A stretch of DNA of 64,000 bases from an uncultured Ulvibacter sp. (GCA_938083445.1 CALKCP010000015.1:124001-188000); one strand, 5' to 3'; shown: positions 45,824 through 54,904, numbered from the stretch's first letter. Numbers and translations: made by a program. The notes: a model not told the origin generated them from the sequence alone.

Positions 45824-47535
45824 TACGCTTCTTTTTTAATTTGTTCTGCAGCGTGATTCGCAGCACGGGCACTAAAGGCCATATACGTTAACGATGGATT
45901 CACACAACTTGCTGACGTCATAAACGCCCCATCTGCCAAATATACATTTGGCACAGCATGTATTTGGTTGTTTCCATTACAAACAGAAGTCTTTGGGTCT
46001 TTTCCCATGCGTGCAGTACCCATTTCATGGATTCCTAATCCCGGAGCACCAGGGTCATCCCACGGTTCTATATCATCATACCCAGCATTTTCAAGCATTT
46101 CAACTGCCTGAGAAACCATGTCTTTTCGCATTTCATATTCATTCTCTTTCCATTCCGCATCAAATGTTACTGTTGGCAATCCCCAGGTATCCAATCGATC
46201 ATAATCCATCGTCATTTTATTTTCATGATACGGCAGGCACTCGCCGAAACCTAATAACAACATGCGCCATTTACCGGGTTTGGAAATAGATTCTTTGAGG
46301 TTTTTACCATAGGCAACTTCTGCAACCATTTCATCATAATGACTTCTGCTCGCACCACCCTGGTATCCATACCCTCTAAGAAAGTTCTTTTGATCGGTAC
46401 CGTTACCTAAATTTCTAAACCTTGGAAGATAAATTCCTCCTGGACGACGCCCTTTGTAATATCTGTCTTCAAAATCGTTTACCGTTGCCCAAGCACCTGC
46501 TTTAAAGTGATGGTCCATAATATTGTGCCCTACTTCTCCTGAGTCATTTCCTAAACCATTTGGAAAACGCTCGCTTTTTGATTGAAGTAAAATACTTGCA
46601 GAGGCAATAGCTGAAGCGCACAGAAAGACAACCTTTGAATTAAAAATCATTTTCTCCTTGGTTTCAGCATCAATAATTTCAACCCCGCTGGCCTTACCTG
46701 TTGTTTCATCATAGATTACCTGACTTACAACAGAAAAAGGGCGAATCGTTAGATTGCCTGTTTTTTCGGCTGCTGGTAGGGTAGACGAATTACTGCTAAA
46801 ATAACCTCCAAATGGGCAGCCTCGCATACAGCGGTTTCTAAATTGACAAGCACTGCGCCCCTCAAACGACTCCGTTCCCGTTATGTGCGCAATACGCCCC
46901 ACAGTTAATACGCGACCATCATCATAACTATCGGCCATGTTTTCCTTCAGATCGTTTTCAACACAATTCATTTCAATTGGAGGGCCAAACTTACTGTCTG
47001 GAAGTTGAGGAAGCCCAAGAGCCTCTCCACTTATTCCTATAAATTTTTCAACTTTTTCATACCAAGGCTCAATATCTTTGTAGCGAACTGGCCAGTCAAC
47101 AGCAATGTTCTCTTTCTTATTTGCTTCAAAATCAAAATCGCTCCATCTATAACTGTGTCGTCCCCATACCAGAGATCGCCCACCAACGTGATACCCCCTT
47201 AACCAATCGAAACGCTTGGTCTCATTGTAAGGATGCTCCAAATCATTTACAAAAAAGTGTCGGTGTGCTTCATTCGTAGTATAGCCAGACCGAGATTGCT
47301 TATGTTGTTTGGCCTCCTCTTCACTTGACAAATTGCCTTTAAATTCAAAATCCCAAGGATCCATATTCATCGTATGGTAATCCTTAATATGTTCGATCAT
47401 TCTACCTCTTTCTAGAACGAGTGTCTTCATGCCATTCTCACAAAGTTCTTTAGCTGCCCATCCTCCGCTAATTCCCGATCCAACAACGATTGCATCGTAA
47501 AGTTCTGAAGTATTTGGCTTATTCATATTGCTCAT
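45823..47535 (-). CDS. GMC-family oxidoreductase (sugar dehydrogenase large subunit)
   Basis: This 570-aa FAD flavoprotein has the dinucleotide motif VGSGISGGWAAKELCENG (glycines about 19-25), followed by RGYHVGGRSLVWGRHSYRW. A Cys-containing CQFRNRCMRGCPFGG block occurs in membrane-linked gluconate/glucoside dehydrogenases, and the C-terminal catalytic part has GIHEMGTARMG (about 500-510) and NPSLTYMAFSARAA. It has no signal of its own and should be carried through Tat with the small subunit. With that partner it probably oxidises a sugar hydroxyl, for example at C3 of a glucoside, and passes electrons to cytochrome c or azurin. The substrate is inferred. Confidence 0.92.
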   Translation of the reverse strand: MSNMNKPNTSELYDAIVVGSGISGGWAAKELCENGMKTLVLERGRMIEHIKDYHTMNMDPWDFEFKGNLSSEEEAKQHKQSRSGYTTNEAHRHFFVNDLEHPYNETKRFDWLRGYHVGGRSLVWGRHSYRWSDFDFEANKKENIAVDWPVRYKDIEPWYEKVEKFIGISGEALGLPQLPDSKFGPPIEMNCVENDLKENMADSYDDGRVLTVGRIAHITGTESFEGRSACQFRNRCMRGCPFGGYFSSNSSTLPAAEKTGNLTIRPFSVVSQVIYDETTGKASGVEIIDAETKEKMIFNSKVVFLCASAIASASILLQSKSERFPNGLGNDSGEVGHNIMDHHFKAGAWATVNDFEDRYYKGRRPGGIYLPRFRNLGNGTDQKNFLRGYGYQGGASRSHYDEMVAEVAYGKNLKESISKPGKWRMLLLGFGECLPYHENKMTMDYDRLDTWGLPTVTFDAEWKENEYEMRKDMVSQAVEMLENAGYDDIEPWDDPGAPGLGIHEMGTARMGKDPKTSVCNGNNQIHAVPNVYLADGAFMTSASCVNPSLTYMAFSARAANHAAEQIKKEA

Positions 47536-47653
47536 AGTACATTACATGTTTAGTAAACCTTTATTTCGGTTGTGAAATAATTGTTATCCTTAAATATCCG
47601 CTAATTTTCCTTATTAAAAAAAAAACCTTCTTATAAAGCAGAAAAACGAAAGA

Positions 47654-47667
47654 CGAAATCGTTTTCG
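47654..47667 (+). promoter_or_regulatory. LacI-type operator centred between the two divergent oxidised-sugar operons
   Basis: CGAAATCGTTTTCG is identical to 5248-5261 and to the complement of 10336-10349. It lies at the exact midpoint of the 250-nt region between the divergent GMC gene and the epimerase lipoprotein gene, 118 nt from each start codon. I see no clear TAnnTTTG element for either gene. Confidence 0.75.
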
Positions 47668-47785
47668 CTTAAAAATATAACTGTTGATTAGATGATACTA
47701 TTCCAATACTTTGAAAAAAAGCCTAACTTAGAGCATAATTAATCAATATTACTTCAAACTCAATATAACAACCAACCCATTTCAA

Positions 47786-48772
47786 ATGACAAAACTCACT
47801 TCACTGCTATTTCTTTGTTTCGTTGTTTTTTCCTGTAAAAATATTTCTGAGAAGAAAGCGCCAATTGCAGAAAACACAACGGAGGCAGCAACTAGCTCGA
47901 CGGTACCTCCTAGCTATAAGCTTTCATTAGCGCAATGGTCCTTAAATAAATTAATTTTTAGTGGACAAGCAGACCCGATGGATTTTGCTTCAACTGCCAA
48001 AGACATGGGGTTTGAAGGATTAGAATATGTGAGTCAACTTTATACCAATGAAAAAGTAAGCTTTGAGATGAAAGACGCTGGACTTCCAGTTATTTTGGAA
48101 GAACTTAAAAAGAGAAGTGATTCACTGAATATGCAAAACGTACTAATTATGATAGACGGGGAAGGCGATCTTTCTTTTTCGGATGAAAAGGCTACGCAAA
48201 CTGCCATTGAAAATCATAAGAAGTGGATTGATGCGGCAGCATTTTTGGGTTGTTATTCAATCAGAATAAACCTATTTGGTGAAGAAGATCCAGAGGTTTG
48301 GATTAGCAATTCGGTAAAATCGTTAAAAGCATTGGCAGCCTATGCCGCACCAAAAAACATCAATATTATTGTTGAAAACCATGGCGGACTCTCAAGTAAC
48401 GGCGCCCTTTTGGCCAGGGTTATGAAGGAGACAGCGATGGCTAATGTGGGAACTTTACCCGATTTTGGTAATTTTTGTTTGAAAAAAGAAGGCGGAGCCC
48501 GATGGGGAGCCCCATGTGTGGAAGACTACGACATGTATCAAGGAATGGCAGAACTTATGCCTTATGCGAAAGGAGTATCCGCAAAATCATATGCTTTTAA
48601 TGACGCAGGTGATGAAACAAAAATAGACTTCTACAGGATGGCACAAATTGTGAAAGATGCTAATTTTGAAGGTTTCGTGGGAATTGAATTTGAAGGAGAT
48701 GTAGATGATCCTACGGAAGGCATCGCCGCAACAAAAGCACTCATTTTAAAAGCTGTATCACAAACAAAATAA
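47786..48772 (+). CDS. Sugar phosphate isomerase/epimerase-family lipoprotein
   Basis: This 328-aa lipoprotein has a lipobox at VFSC (Cys17), a Thr/Ser/Ala-rich linker to about 50, and a TIM-barrel of the AP-endonuclease-2 family (LSLAQWSLNKLIFSGQ, IIVENHGGLSSNG, TLPDFGNF, VGIEFEGDVDDPTEGI), with Glu, Asp and His metal ligands in these motifs. It is probably a periplasmic epimerase or isomerase of an oxidised sugar or glycoside, in the sense of 3-keto-glycoside pathways. It heads the plus-strand operon, and the permease follows after 7 nt. Confidence 0.85.
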   Translation: MTKLTSLLFLCFVVFSCKNISEKKAPIAENTTEAATSSTVPPSYKLSLAQWSLNKLIFSGQADPMDFASTAKDMGFEGLEYVSQLYTNEKVSFEMKDAGLPVILEELKKRSDSLNMQNVLIMIDGEGDLSFSDEKATQTAIENHKKWIDAAAFLGCYSIRINLFGEEDPEVWISNSVKSLKALAAYAAPKNINIIVENHGGLSSNGALLARVMKETAMANVGTLPDFGNFCLKKEGGARWGAPCVEDYDMYQGMAELMPYAKGVSAKSYAFNDAGDETKIDFYRMAQIVKDANFEGFVGIEFEGDVDDPTEGIAATKALILKAVSQTK

Positions 48773-48779
48773 GCACCCT

Positions 48780-50009
48780 ATGAAAAAATCAATATACCTT
48801 AGATTATCTTTTATGATGTTCCTTGAGTTCTTTATTTGGGGGGGCTGGTTTGTAACCATGGGTACTTTTTTACTCACGACTCTAGGTGCCTCGGGTGCAG
48901 AAACAGGGATGGCCTATTCTACTCAATCGTGGGGAGCGATCATTGCTCCATTCATTATTGGTTTAATTGCAGACCGCTTTTTTAATGCAGAGCGCATTTT
49001 GGGTGTACTTCATTTAGTTGGAGCCGTATTAATGTATCAGTTGTCTCAAACAACAGATTTTGATGCTTTCTATCCCTATGTCCTTGGTTATATGATCGCT
49101 TATATGCCCACACTTGCATTAGTGAATTCAGTTTCGTTTAACCAAATGAAAGACCCGGCCAAAGACTTTCCACTCATTAGAGTTTGGGGTACTGTGGGCT
49201 GGATTGTAGCGGGATTGTTAATAAGCTTTGCATTTGCATGGGACTCAGAAGCAAATGTTGCCGACGGTCTATTGGCGAACACTTTTATGATGACGGCTGT
49301 AGCTTCAGCGATATTAGGCGTGTTTAGTTTTACCTTACCAAAAACGCCTCCCAGTCAATCTGGTGGAGAAAAAGTATCTATTTCCGATATTTTAGGTCTA
49401 GATGCCTTGAAATTATTAAAAGACAGGAACTTCTTAGTGTTCTTTCTTTCTTCCGTTCTTATTTGTATCCCTCTTGCATTTTATTATCAAAATTTAAGTC
49501 CGTTTCTCACAGAGAGCGGTGTTGAGAATTCTACTGCGATAGCCTCGATAGGTCAGGTTTCTGAGGTGGTCTTTATGTTGTTATTGCCCTTCTTCTTTAA
49601 GAAATACGGCTTTAAAAAGACCATTTTGGTAGGCATGTTGGCGTGGGCACTTCGTTATGTGCTCTTTGCCTATGGAAACACAGGTGAGTTATTCTTTATG
49701 ATCATTACAGGTATTTTGCTTCACGGAGTTTGTTATGATTTTTTCTTCGTGGCCGGACAAATTTATACCGATAGTAAGGCTGGTGAAAAAGTAAAAAGTG
49801 CTGCGCAAGGGCTAATAACCTTGGCCACATATGGTGTAGGAATGCTTGTTGGTTTTTATATAGCCGGAAAAATTACCGATGCAAATTTACTGACAGATGG
49901 AGGTCACGCTTGGCAATCAATCTGGACATTTCCAGCTGTTTTTGCCATTGCAGTGTTTGTGATTTTTGCATTCTTGTTTAAAAATGAAGAAATAGAATAT
50001 AAAGAATAA
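48780..50009 (+). CDS. MFS permease of the NupG-like nucleoside:H+ symporter group
   Basis: This 409-aa polytopic membrane protein has about 12 hydrophobic segments. It has the N-terminal block LRLSFMMFLEFFIWGGWFVTMG, PLIRVWGTVGWIVAG in the middle, HGVCYDFFFVAGQIYTD in the second half, and a short charged end. This is the NupG/XapB-like branch of the MFS, which in Bacteroidota is often found in sugar loci and need not transport nucleosides. Here it probably imports the keto-sugar or glycoside processed by its neighbours. It is 1 nt upstream of the oxidoreductase gene. Confidence 0.87.
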   Translation: MKKSIYLRLSFMMFLEFFIWGGWFVTMGTFLLTTLGASGAETGMAYSTQSWGAIIAPFIIGLIADRFFNAERILGVLHLVGAVLMYQLSQTTDFDAFYPYVLGYMIAYMPTLALVNSVSFNQMKDPAKDFPLIRVWGTVGWIVAGLLISFAFAWDSEANVADGLLANTFMMTAVASAILGVFSFTLPKTPPSQSGGEKVSISDILGLDALKLLKDRNFLVFFLSSVLICIPLAFYYQNLSPFLTESGVENSTAIASIGQVSEVVFMLLLPFFFKKYGFKKTILVGMLAWALRYVLFAYGNTGELFFMIITGILLHGVCYDFFFVAGQIYTDSKAGEKVKSAAQGLITLATYGVGMLVGFYIAGKITDANLLTDGGHAWQSIWTFPAVFAIAVFVIFAFLFKNEEIEYKE

Positions 50010-50010
50010 T

Positions 50011-51144
50011 ATGAGTAATAAAATAAAATGGGGCGTGCTTGGAGGCGGTGGTGATTCGTTAATTGGCGTATTGCATCGTGTGGCAGCAAACATGTTTGAT
50101 GCCTATCAATTAACTGGAGGGGTTTTTAATCCGGATAAAGAAGTTAGTTTAAAATTTGCCGAGGAAATTGGGATTCCAACCAATAGAATTTACGAAAATT
50201 TGGACGAAATGATTTCCGAAGAAATGAAGCTTCCAGAGTCAGATCGAATTCAGGTAGTTTCAATATTGACTCCTAATTTCCTGCATTATTCAATGGCAAC
50301 ACAGTTAATGGAAGCCGGTTTCAGCGTGATTTGTGAAAAGCCAATGACCATGACGTATGCCGAGTCTCTTGCTCTAGCTAAGCTACAGGATACAAATAAA
50401 AATCATTTTGCATTAACGCATACCTATACTGGATATCCAATGGTACGCCAAATGAAAAAGATGATTGCGGAAGGCGTGATTGGTGATGTTCAAAAAGTTG
50501 ATGCACAATACTATCAAGGTTGGATAAACCCAATAATCCATGATAAGGAGCTTAGAAGTTCAACCTGGAGACTGGATCCTTCAAAATCTGGAATTAGTTG
50601 CTGTATGGGTGACATTGGTGTACATGCCTATCAGATGTTAGAATATGTGACCGGGATGGATGTTAATTCCATATTAGCAGACTTAAACCACTTGTATGAT
50701 GATAATGAAATGGATATAGACGGTACGGTTTTGTTGCGTTTTGACAAACACATCAAAGGCGTTTTAAGAGCGAGTCAAATAGCAACCGGAGAAGAAAACA
50801 ATTTCACTGTAGCTATCTACGGAAAAAAGGCAGGGTTGAAATGGAATCAAGAAAATCCTAACTATCTTTATTTACTAGAGGATGGAAAGCCTTTGCAGGT
50901 TTTTAAGCCCGGTCATGCATACAATAGCGATTTATCGTTAGACGGCACAAAATTACCTCCAGGTCACCCTGAAGGTATTTTTGACGCTATGGGGAATATT
51001 TATAAAGGCATGGCTAAAGCCATAAGAGGTCAAGATTACGACCCTGCTGAATTCCCATCAATAAGGGACGGTGTTCGGGGAATGCACTTTATTGAAGTTG
51101 CTGTTGCCTCTCATGAGGACGGAAATATTTGGAAAGCATTGTAA
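50011..51144 (+). CDS. Gfo/Idh/MocA-family oxidoreductase
   Basis: This 377-aa cytoplasmic NAD(P)-dependent sugar oxidoreductase has the N-terminal Rossmann motif GVLGGGGDSLIGVLHR, the substrate motif CEKPMTMTYAE (lysine of EKP), and GDIGVHAYQMLEYVTGMD with the family's Asp and His. It has no signal peptide. In E. coli YcjS and Bacteroides 3-keto-glycoside loci, such enzymes reduce or oxidise C3 of glycosides. The neighbours support the same kind of role here. A 133-nt gap with no clear feature separates it from the next gene. Confidence 0.92.
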   Translation: MSNKIKWGVLGGGGDSLIGVLHRVAANMFDAYQLTGGVFNPDKEVSLKFAEEIGIPTNRIYENLDEMISEEMKLPESDRIQVVSILTPNFLHYSMATQLMEAGFSVICEKPMTMTYAESLALAKLQDTNKNHFALTHTYTGYPMVRQMKKMIAEGVIGDVQKVDAQYYQGWINPIIHDKELRSSTWRLDPSKSGISCCMGDIGVHAYQMLEYVTGMDVNSILADLNHLYDDNEMDIDGTVLLRFDKHIKGVLRASQIATGEENNFTVAIYGKKAGLKWNQENPNYLYLLEDGKPLQVFKPGHAYNSDLSLDGTKLPPGHPEGIFDAMGNIYKGMAKAIRGQDYDPAEFPSIRDGVRGMHFIEVAVASHEDGNIWKAL

Positions 51145-51277
51145 TGTATTTATTTTTTATCAAATTGAGTTTTCATAGCTTACACTAGCTGTATCTGAGC
51201 ACAATGAAAGATAAATGCCCGCAAGAATAATTGAGAAATTTTAATAATAAAAGAAAACCGCCTAAGCGACAAACAGT

Positions 51278-52327
51278 ATGAAAACAATTAAAGGTCCTGC
51301 CGTATTTCTTGCTCAATTTATGGATGAAAAACCCCCTTTCAACACCTTGGATGGGTTGTGCCAGTGGGCCTCAGATTTGGGCTATAAAGGAATACAGATA
51401 CCTACCTCAGAAAAATTAATCGATCTTACTCTAGCTGGAGAAAGCAAGGATTACTGCGATGCATTTAAAGGTAAAATAAATAGTTACGGTTTAGAAATAA
51501 CAGAACTTTCCACGCACCTTCAAGGACAGCTAATTGCCGTCCATCCGGCTTACGATGTTATGTTCGACAACTTCGCTCCTAACGACTGTAAAAACAACCC
51601 TAAAAAACGAACCGAATGGGCACGTCAACAACTAATCAGTGCCGCAAGAGCCAGTCAAAACCTTGGATTAAAAGCACACGCCACTTTTAGCGGTTCCTTA
51701 TTGTGGCATACCATGCATCCATGGCCTCAGCGTCCTGATGGACTCGTTGAAATGGGCTTTGCAGAACTTGCAAAAAGATGGTTGCCCCTATTGAATGAAT
51801 TTGAAGCGAATGGGGTAGACGTTTGTTATGAAATTCATCCAGGAGAAGATCTTCATGACGGAGACACATTTGAGCGATTTTTAGAGGCAACAGGCAATCA
51901 TAAGGCCGTGAATATTCTCTACGACCCAAGCCATTTTGTATTGCAACAATTAGATTATATTAAATACATAGATCACTACCATGAATTCATCAAAGCATTC
52001 CATGTGAAGGATAGTGAATTTAGGCCTGATGGTAAACGCGGCACTTTTGGCGGTTATAATGACTGGAAAGACCGAGCTGGGAGGTATCGTTCTCTTGGGG
52101 ATGGTCAAATAGATTTTAAAACTATTTTCAGTAAATTGACAGAATACGGTTGTGATGTTTGGGCTGTCATGGAATGGGAATGCGTTATTAAAAGCCCTGA
52201 ACAAGGCGCTCGGGAAGGGGTAAAATTTATTAGTGATCATATTATTGAAGCTACTCAAAAACGATTCGATGATTTTGCTGGAGAGGATATTGACAAAGAA
52301 CAACTAAAAAAAATATTAGGCCTTTAA
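51278..52327 (+). CDS. Sugar phosphate isomerase/epimerase, cytoplasmic
   Basis: This 349-aa TIM-barrel of the AP-endonuclease-2 family has no signal peptide. The metal and catalytic residues lie in TELSTHLQGQLIAVHP, VCYEIHPGEDLHDGDT, ILYDPSHFVLQ, FHVKDSEFRPDG and VMEWECVIKSPEQG. It is larger than the periplasmic homologues in this window and resembles proteins annotated as keto-glycoside or inositol-type isomerases. It stands in the middle of the oxidised-sugar operon, 13 nt before the first DUF1080 gene. Confidence 0.9.
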   Translation: MKTIKGPAVFLAQFMDEKPPFNTLDGLCQWASDLGYKGIQIPTSEKLIDLTLAGESKDYCDAFKGKINSYGLEITELSTHLQGQLIAVHPAYDVMFDNFAPNDCKNNPKKRTEWARQQLISAARASQNLGLKAHATFSGSLLWHTMHPWPQRPDGLVEMGFAELAKRWLPLLNEFEANGVDVCYEIHPGEDLHDGDTFERFLEATGNHKAVNILYDPSHFVLQQLDYIKYIDHYHEFIKAFHVKDSEFRPDGKRGTFGGYNDWKDRAGRYRSLGDGQIDFKTIFSKLTEYGCDVWAVMEWECVIKSPEQGAREGVKFISDHIIEATQKRFDDFAGEDIDKEQLKKILGL

Positions 52328-52340
52328 AAACGTAGAACAG

Positions 52341-53144
52341 ATGAAAAAATTAGTCATTATAGTTACAATTACCGCACTCTTCGTTTCCTGTAATGAGGTA
52401 GTGAAAAGTCAAGAAAAAGATGATACTAATACGGGAGTTATAGAGGAGGTAGCACAAGAAGTTCCTCCGAAACCAGAAGAAACTGAAGTCTGGGAGCCTG
52501 TTCGAGCTATTGTAAATCCAAATGGACAAAAAGGAGCGCCTAGTGATGCGATTGTTCTTTTTGATGGTTCAAATCTTGATCAATGGATTACAGCCAGAGA
52601 CTCCACCGCTGCACAATGGAGTCTCAACGGAGACGGCAGTATGACGGTAAAAGACAAAACTGGTGATATACAAACCAAGCAAAGCTTTGGGAGTGTTCAA
52701 ATGCATATCGAATGGCGTAGCTCTCCTGAAAACACAGCGAAAGGGCAGGCAAGAAGCAATAGTGGTGTCTACTTACAAAATCGATACGAAATACAGGTCT
52801 TGAACAATAATGATAATCCCACATATGTAAATGGGCAGGCCGCATCCATTTATAAGCAATCCCCTCCTTTAGTGCAAGCCTTAGTGCCAACAGGAGAATG
52901 GAATAGTTACGATATTATCTATCACGAACCAGCGTTTAATGAGAATGGTGAAAAAACGAAATCGGCAACAATCACTCTTTTACATAACGGGGTTTTGGTG
53001 CAAGATCATTTCAGCATTCAAGGCACAAGTGAATATATTGGTTTGCCTAAAAATGATGCTCACGGACCGGCACCAATCAAATTACAAGATCATTCCGACA
53101 ATAGTGGGGTGAGTTATAGGAATATTTGGATTCGAGAACTTTAA
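52341..53144 (+). CDS. DUF1080 (3-keto-disaccharide hydrolase-type) lipoprotein 1
   Basis: This 267-aa lipoprotein has a lipobox at FVSC (Cys17), a Glu/Pro-rich linker to about 60, and a DUF1080 beta-sandwich (LFDGSNLDQWITAR, QLHIEW-like QMHIEWRSSP, GVYLQNRYEIQVLNN, and the C-terminal IKLQDHSDNSGVSYRNIWIREL in conserved pieces). DUF1080 members from gut Bacteroides act on 3-keto-glycosides, cleaving or hydrating the sugar after C3 oxidation. The protein should act at the envelope. It precedes its paralogue by 11 nt. Confidence 0.88.
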   Translation: MKKLVIIVTITALFVSCNEVVKSQEKDDTNTGVIEEVAQEVPPKPEETEVWEPVRAIVNPNGQKGAPSDAIVLFDGSNLDQWITARDSTAAQWSLNGDGSMTVKDKTGDIQTKQSFGSVQMHIEWRSSPENTAKGQARSNSGVYLQNRYEIQVLNNNDNPTYVNGQAASIYKQSPPLVQALVPTGEWNSYDIIYHEPAFNENGEKTKSATITLLHNGVLVQDHFSIQGTSEYIGLPKNDAHGPAPIKLQDHSDNSGVSYRNIWIREL

Positions 53145-53155
53145 TTTAAAACATA

Positions 53156-53896
53156 ATGAAAAAAACAGCTTTTATTTTAATTGTATTTATTGCATTCATT
53201 TCATGTAAAAATAAAACAACAGACGTTGTGCAAGAAACTGCGATTGTCAAAGACACAAAAACAGAAGAAGCTTCAGAGTGGATTAACCTGTTTGATGGGT
53301 CTTCTTATGACAATTGGCGTGGCTATTTAACCAAAACCATGCACCCAGAGTGGGCAATCGAAGATGGCGCTATGGCCTTTATGCCTGGACAGAATGGCGG
53401 AAAGAACATCATTTCGAAGGAGCAATTTACCAGTTTTATTTTATCACTGGAATGGAAAATTTCTGAAGGTGGAAACAGCGGAATATTTTGGGGGGTTCAT
53501 GAAGACTCAAAGTTTCCAGAAGCCTATGAGACTGGCCCGGAAATTCAAGTACTCGATAATAAAAAACATCCAGATGCTTTTGTTGGGGAAGGGACGCACA
53601 CAGCTGGCGCTTTATATGATATGATTGCACCTTCTGAAGATGTAACAAATCCGGCCGGAGAATGGAACACTAGTATTATTGAAGTTAACCAAACTACCAA
53701 TACTGGAAAAGTAACGCTCAATGGAACAGAGATTGTTAACTTCCCGGTACACGGTGAGGCATGGAATGGGATGGTTGCCAATTCTAAGTTCAAGGATTGG
53801 AAAGGCTTCGGAAAATATCCAACAGGTCATATTGCGCTCCAGGATCATGGTGATAGGGTTTGGTATCGCAACATCAAAATCAAAAAACTAGAGTAA
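53156..53896 (+). CDS. DUF1080 (3-keto-disaccharide hydrolase-type) lipoprotein 2
   Basis: This 246-aa lipoprotein has a lipobox at FISC (Cys17) and a DUF1080 domain: LFDGSSYDNWRGYL, FILSLEWKISEGGNSGIFW, ETGPEIQVLDNKKHPDA, and IALQDHGDRVWYRNIKIKKL at the end. It has the same fold as the preceding gene but is strongly diverged. The GGNSGI(F/Y) and QDHG motifs are the more canonical here. It ends the operon. Two different paralogues may handle different linkages or successive steps. Confidence 0.9.
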   Translation: MKKTAFILIVFIAFISCKNKTTDVVQETAIVKDTKTEEASEWINLFDGSSYDNWRGYLTKTMHPEWAIEDGAMAFMPGQNGGKNIISKEQFTSFILSLEWKISEGGNSGIFWGVHEDSKFPEAYETGPEIQVLDNKKHPDAFVGEGTHTAGALYDMIAPSEDVTNPAGEWNTSIIEVNQTTNTGKVTLNGTEIVNFPVHGEAWNGMVANSKFKDWKGFGKYPTGHIALQDHGDRVWYRNIKIKKLE

Positions 53897-54020
53897 TCAT
53901 TCGTAACAAGCATGCGCCTTTTTGAACTTAGTTGTGTTTTTTGTCATTTTTGCCACATATTTTATAAACCACACTCTGAATCAAAATAAGTGCTATACAA
54001 CTACCAACTACTAAATTCAT

Positions 54021-54028
54021 TACCTTTA
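54021..54028 (+). promoter_or_regulatory. Possible yicC promoter -7 element
   Basis: TACCTTTA matches 7 of 8 positions of TAnnTTTG, 18 nt before the ATG. Confidence 0.35.
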
Positions 54029-54046
54029 CCATTCTAAAATTTCAAT

Positions 54047-54904
54047 ATGATCCAATCCATGACGGGCTATGGTAAAGCCATAGTACAATTGCCTTCAAAA
54101 AAAATCACTGTAGAAATAAAATCTCTCAACAGTAAAAACCTTGACCTAAACACTCGGGTTTCCTCTACATATCGAGAGAAGGAATTGATAATGCGTGATC
54201 GTCTTGCCAAATCCCTAGTTCGCGGCAAAGTAGATTTTAATCTTTACATTGAAAGTGTGGGAGAAGTTACCACGGCGCGATTAAATGAACCCGTTGTAAA
54301 AGAATACATAAGGCAACTTCAAAATATTTCTGATGGCGATCAATTAGAGTTGCTTAAAATGGCAGTGCGCATGCCGGACACATTAAAAACAGAACGCGAG
54401 GAAATTGACGAAGCCGAATTTCAGGTAATAATTGAAGCCATTGACACTGCCTTAATAGCAATCAACAAATACCGGACGGATGAGGGCAAGGTTCTAGAAG
54501 ATGATTTTCTGAAACGTTCGAAAAAAATTGCTGCCTTGCTAGAGCAGGTCATTGAAATTGACCCACAGCGCATGGAAAATGTGAAGGAGCGATTGCATAA
54601 AGCGGTAAAAGAGTTAAAAGAGAGTGTAGACGAAAACCGTTTTGAGCAGGAACTTGTATACTACCTTGAAAAATATGATATCACGGAAGAAAAGGTGCGT
54701 CTAACAAATCACCTTAATTATTTCAATGAAAATATCGATTCTAGCGACTCTAATGGTAAAAAATTAGGATTTATCACCCAAGAAATTGGTCGAGAGATTA
54801 ACACCATTGGATCAAAAGCTAATTTTGCTCCAATGCAACAATTAGTAGTTCAAATGAAAGATGAACTTGAAAAAATTAAGGAACAAGCATTAAACGTATT
54901 ATAA
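54047..54904 (+). CDS. yicC: YicC-family endoribonuclease
   Basis: This 285-aa protein has the hallmark N-terminus MIQSMTGYGKA and the N-terminal YicC domain (EIKSLNSKNLDLNTR). The C-terminal DUF1732 domain ends with NHLNYFNENIDSSDSNGKKLGFITQEIGREINTIGSKAN in conserved pieces. E. coli YicC is an endoribonuclease linked to stress and sRNA turnover. The stop codon overlaps the gmk start by one base (TAATG), the same pairing as in many bacteria. Confidence 0.93.
   Translation: MIQSMTGYGKAIVQLPSKKITVEIKSLNSKNLDLNTRVSSTYREKELIMRDRLAKSLVRGKVDFNLYIESVGEVTTARLNEPVVKEYIRQLQNISDGDQLELLKMAVRMPDTLKTEREEIDEAEFQVIIEAIDTALIAINKYRTDEGKVLEDDFLKRSKKIAALLEQVIEIDPQRMENVKERLHKAVKELKESVDENRFEQELVYYLEKYDITEEKVRLTNHLNYFNENIDSSDSNGKKLGFITQEIGREINTIGSKANFAPMQQLVVQMKDELEKIKEQALNVL

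Noticed and set aside
54640-54662. GACGAAAACCGTTTTGAG inside yicC as another operator copy
   Set aside because: It differs in spacing from the 14-mer and lies in coding sequence. Chance similarity is enough.
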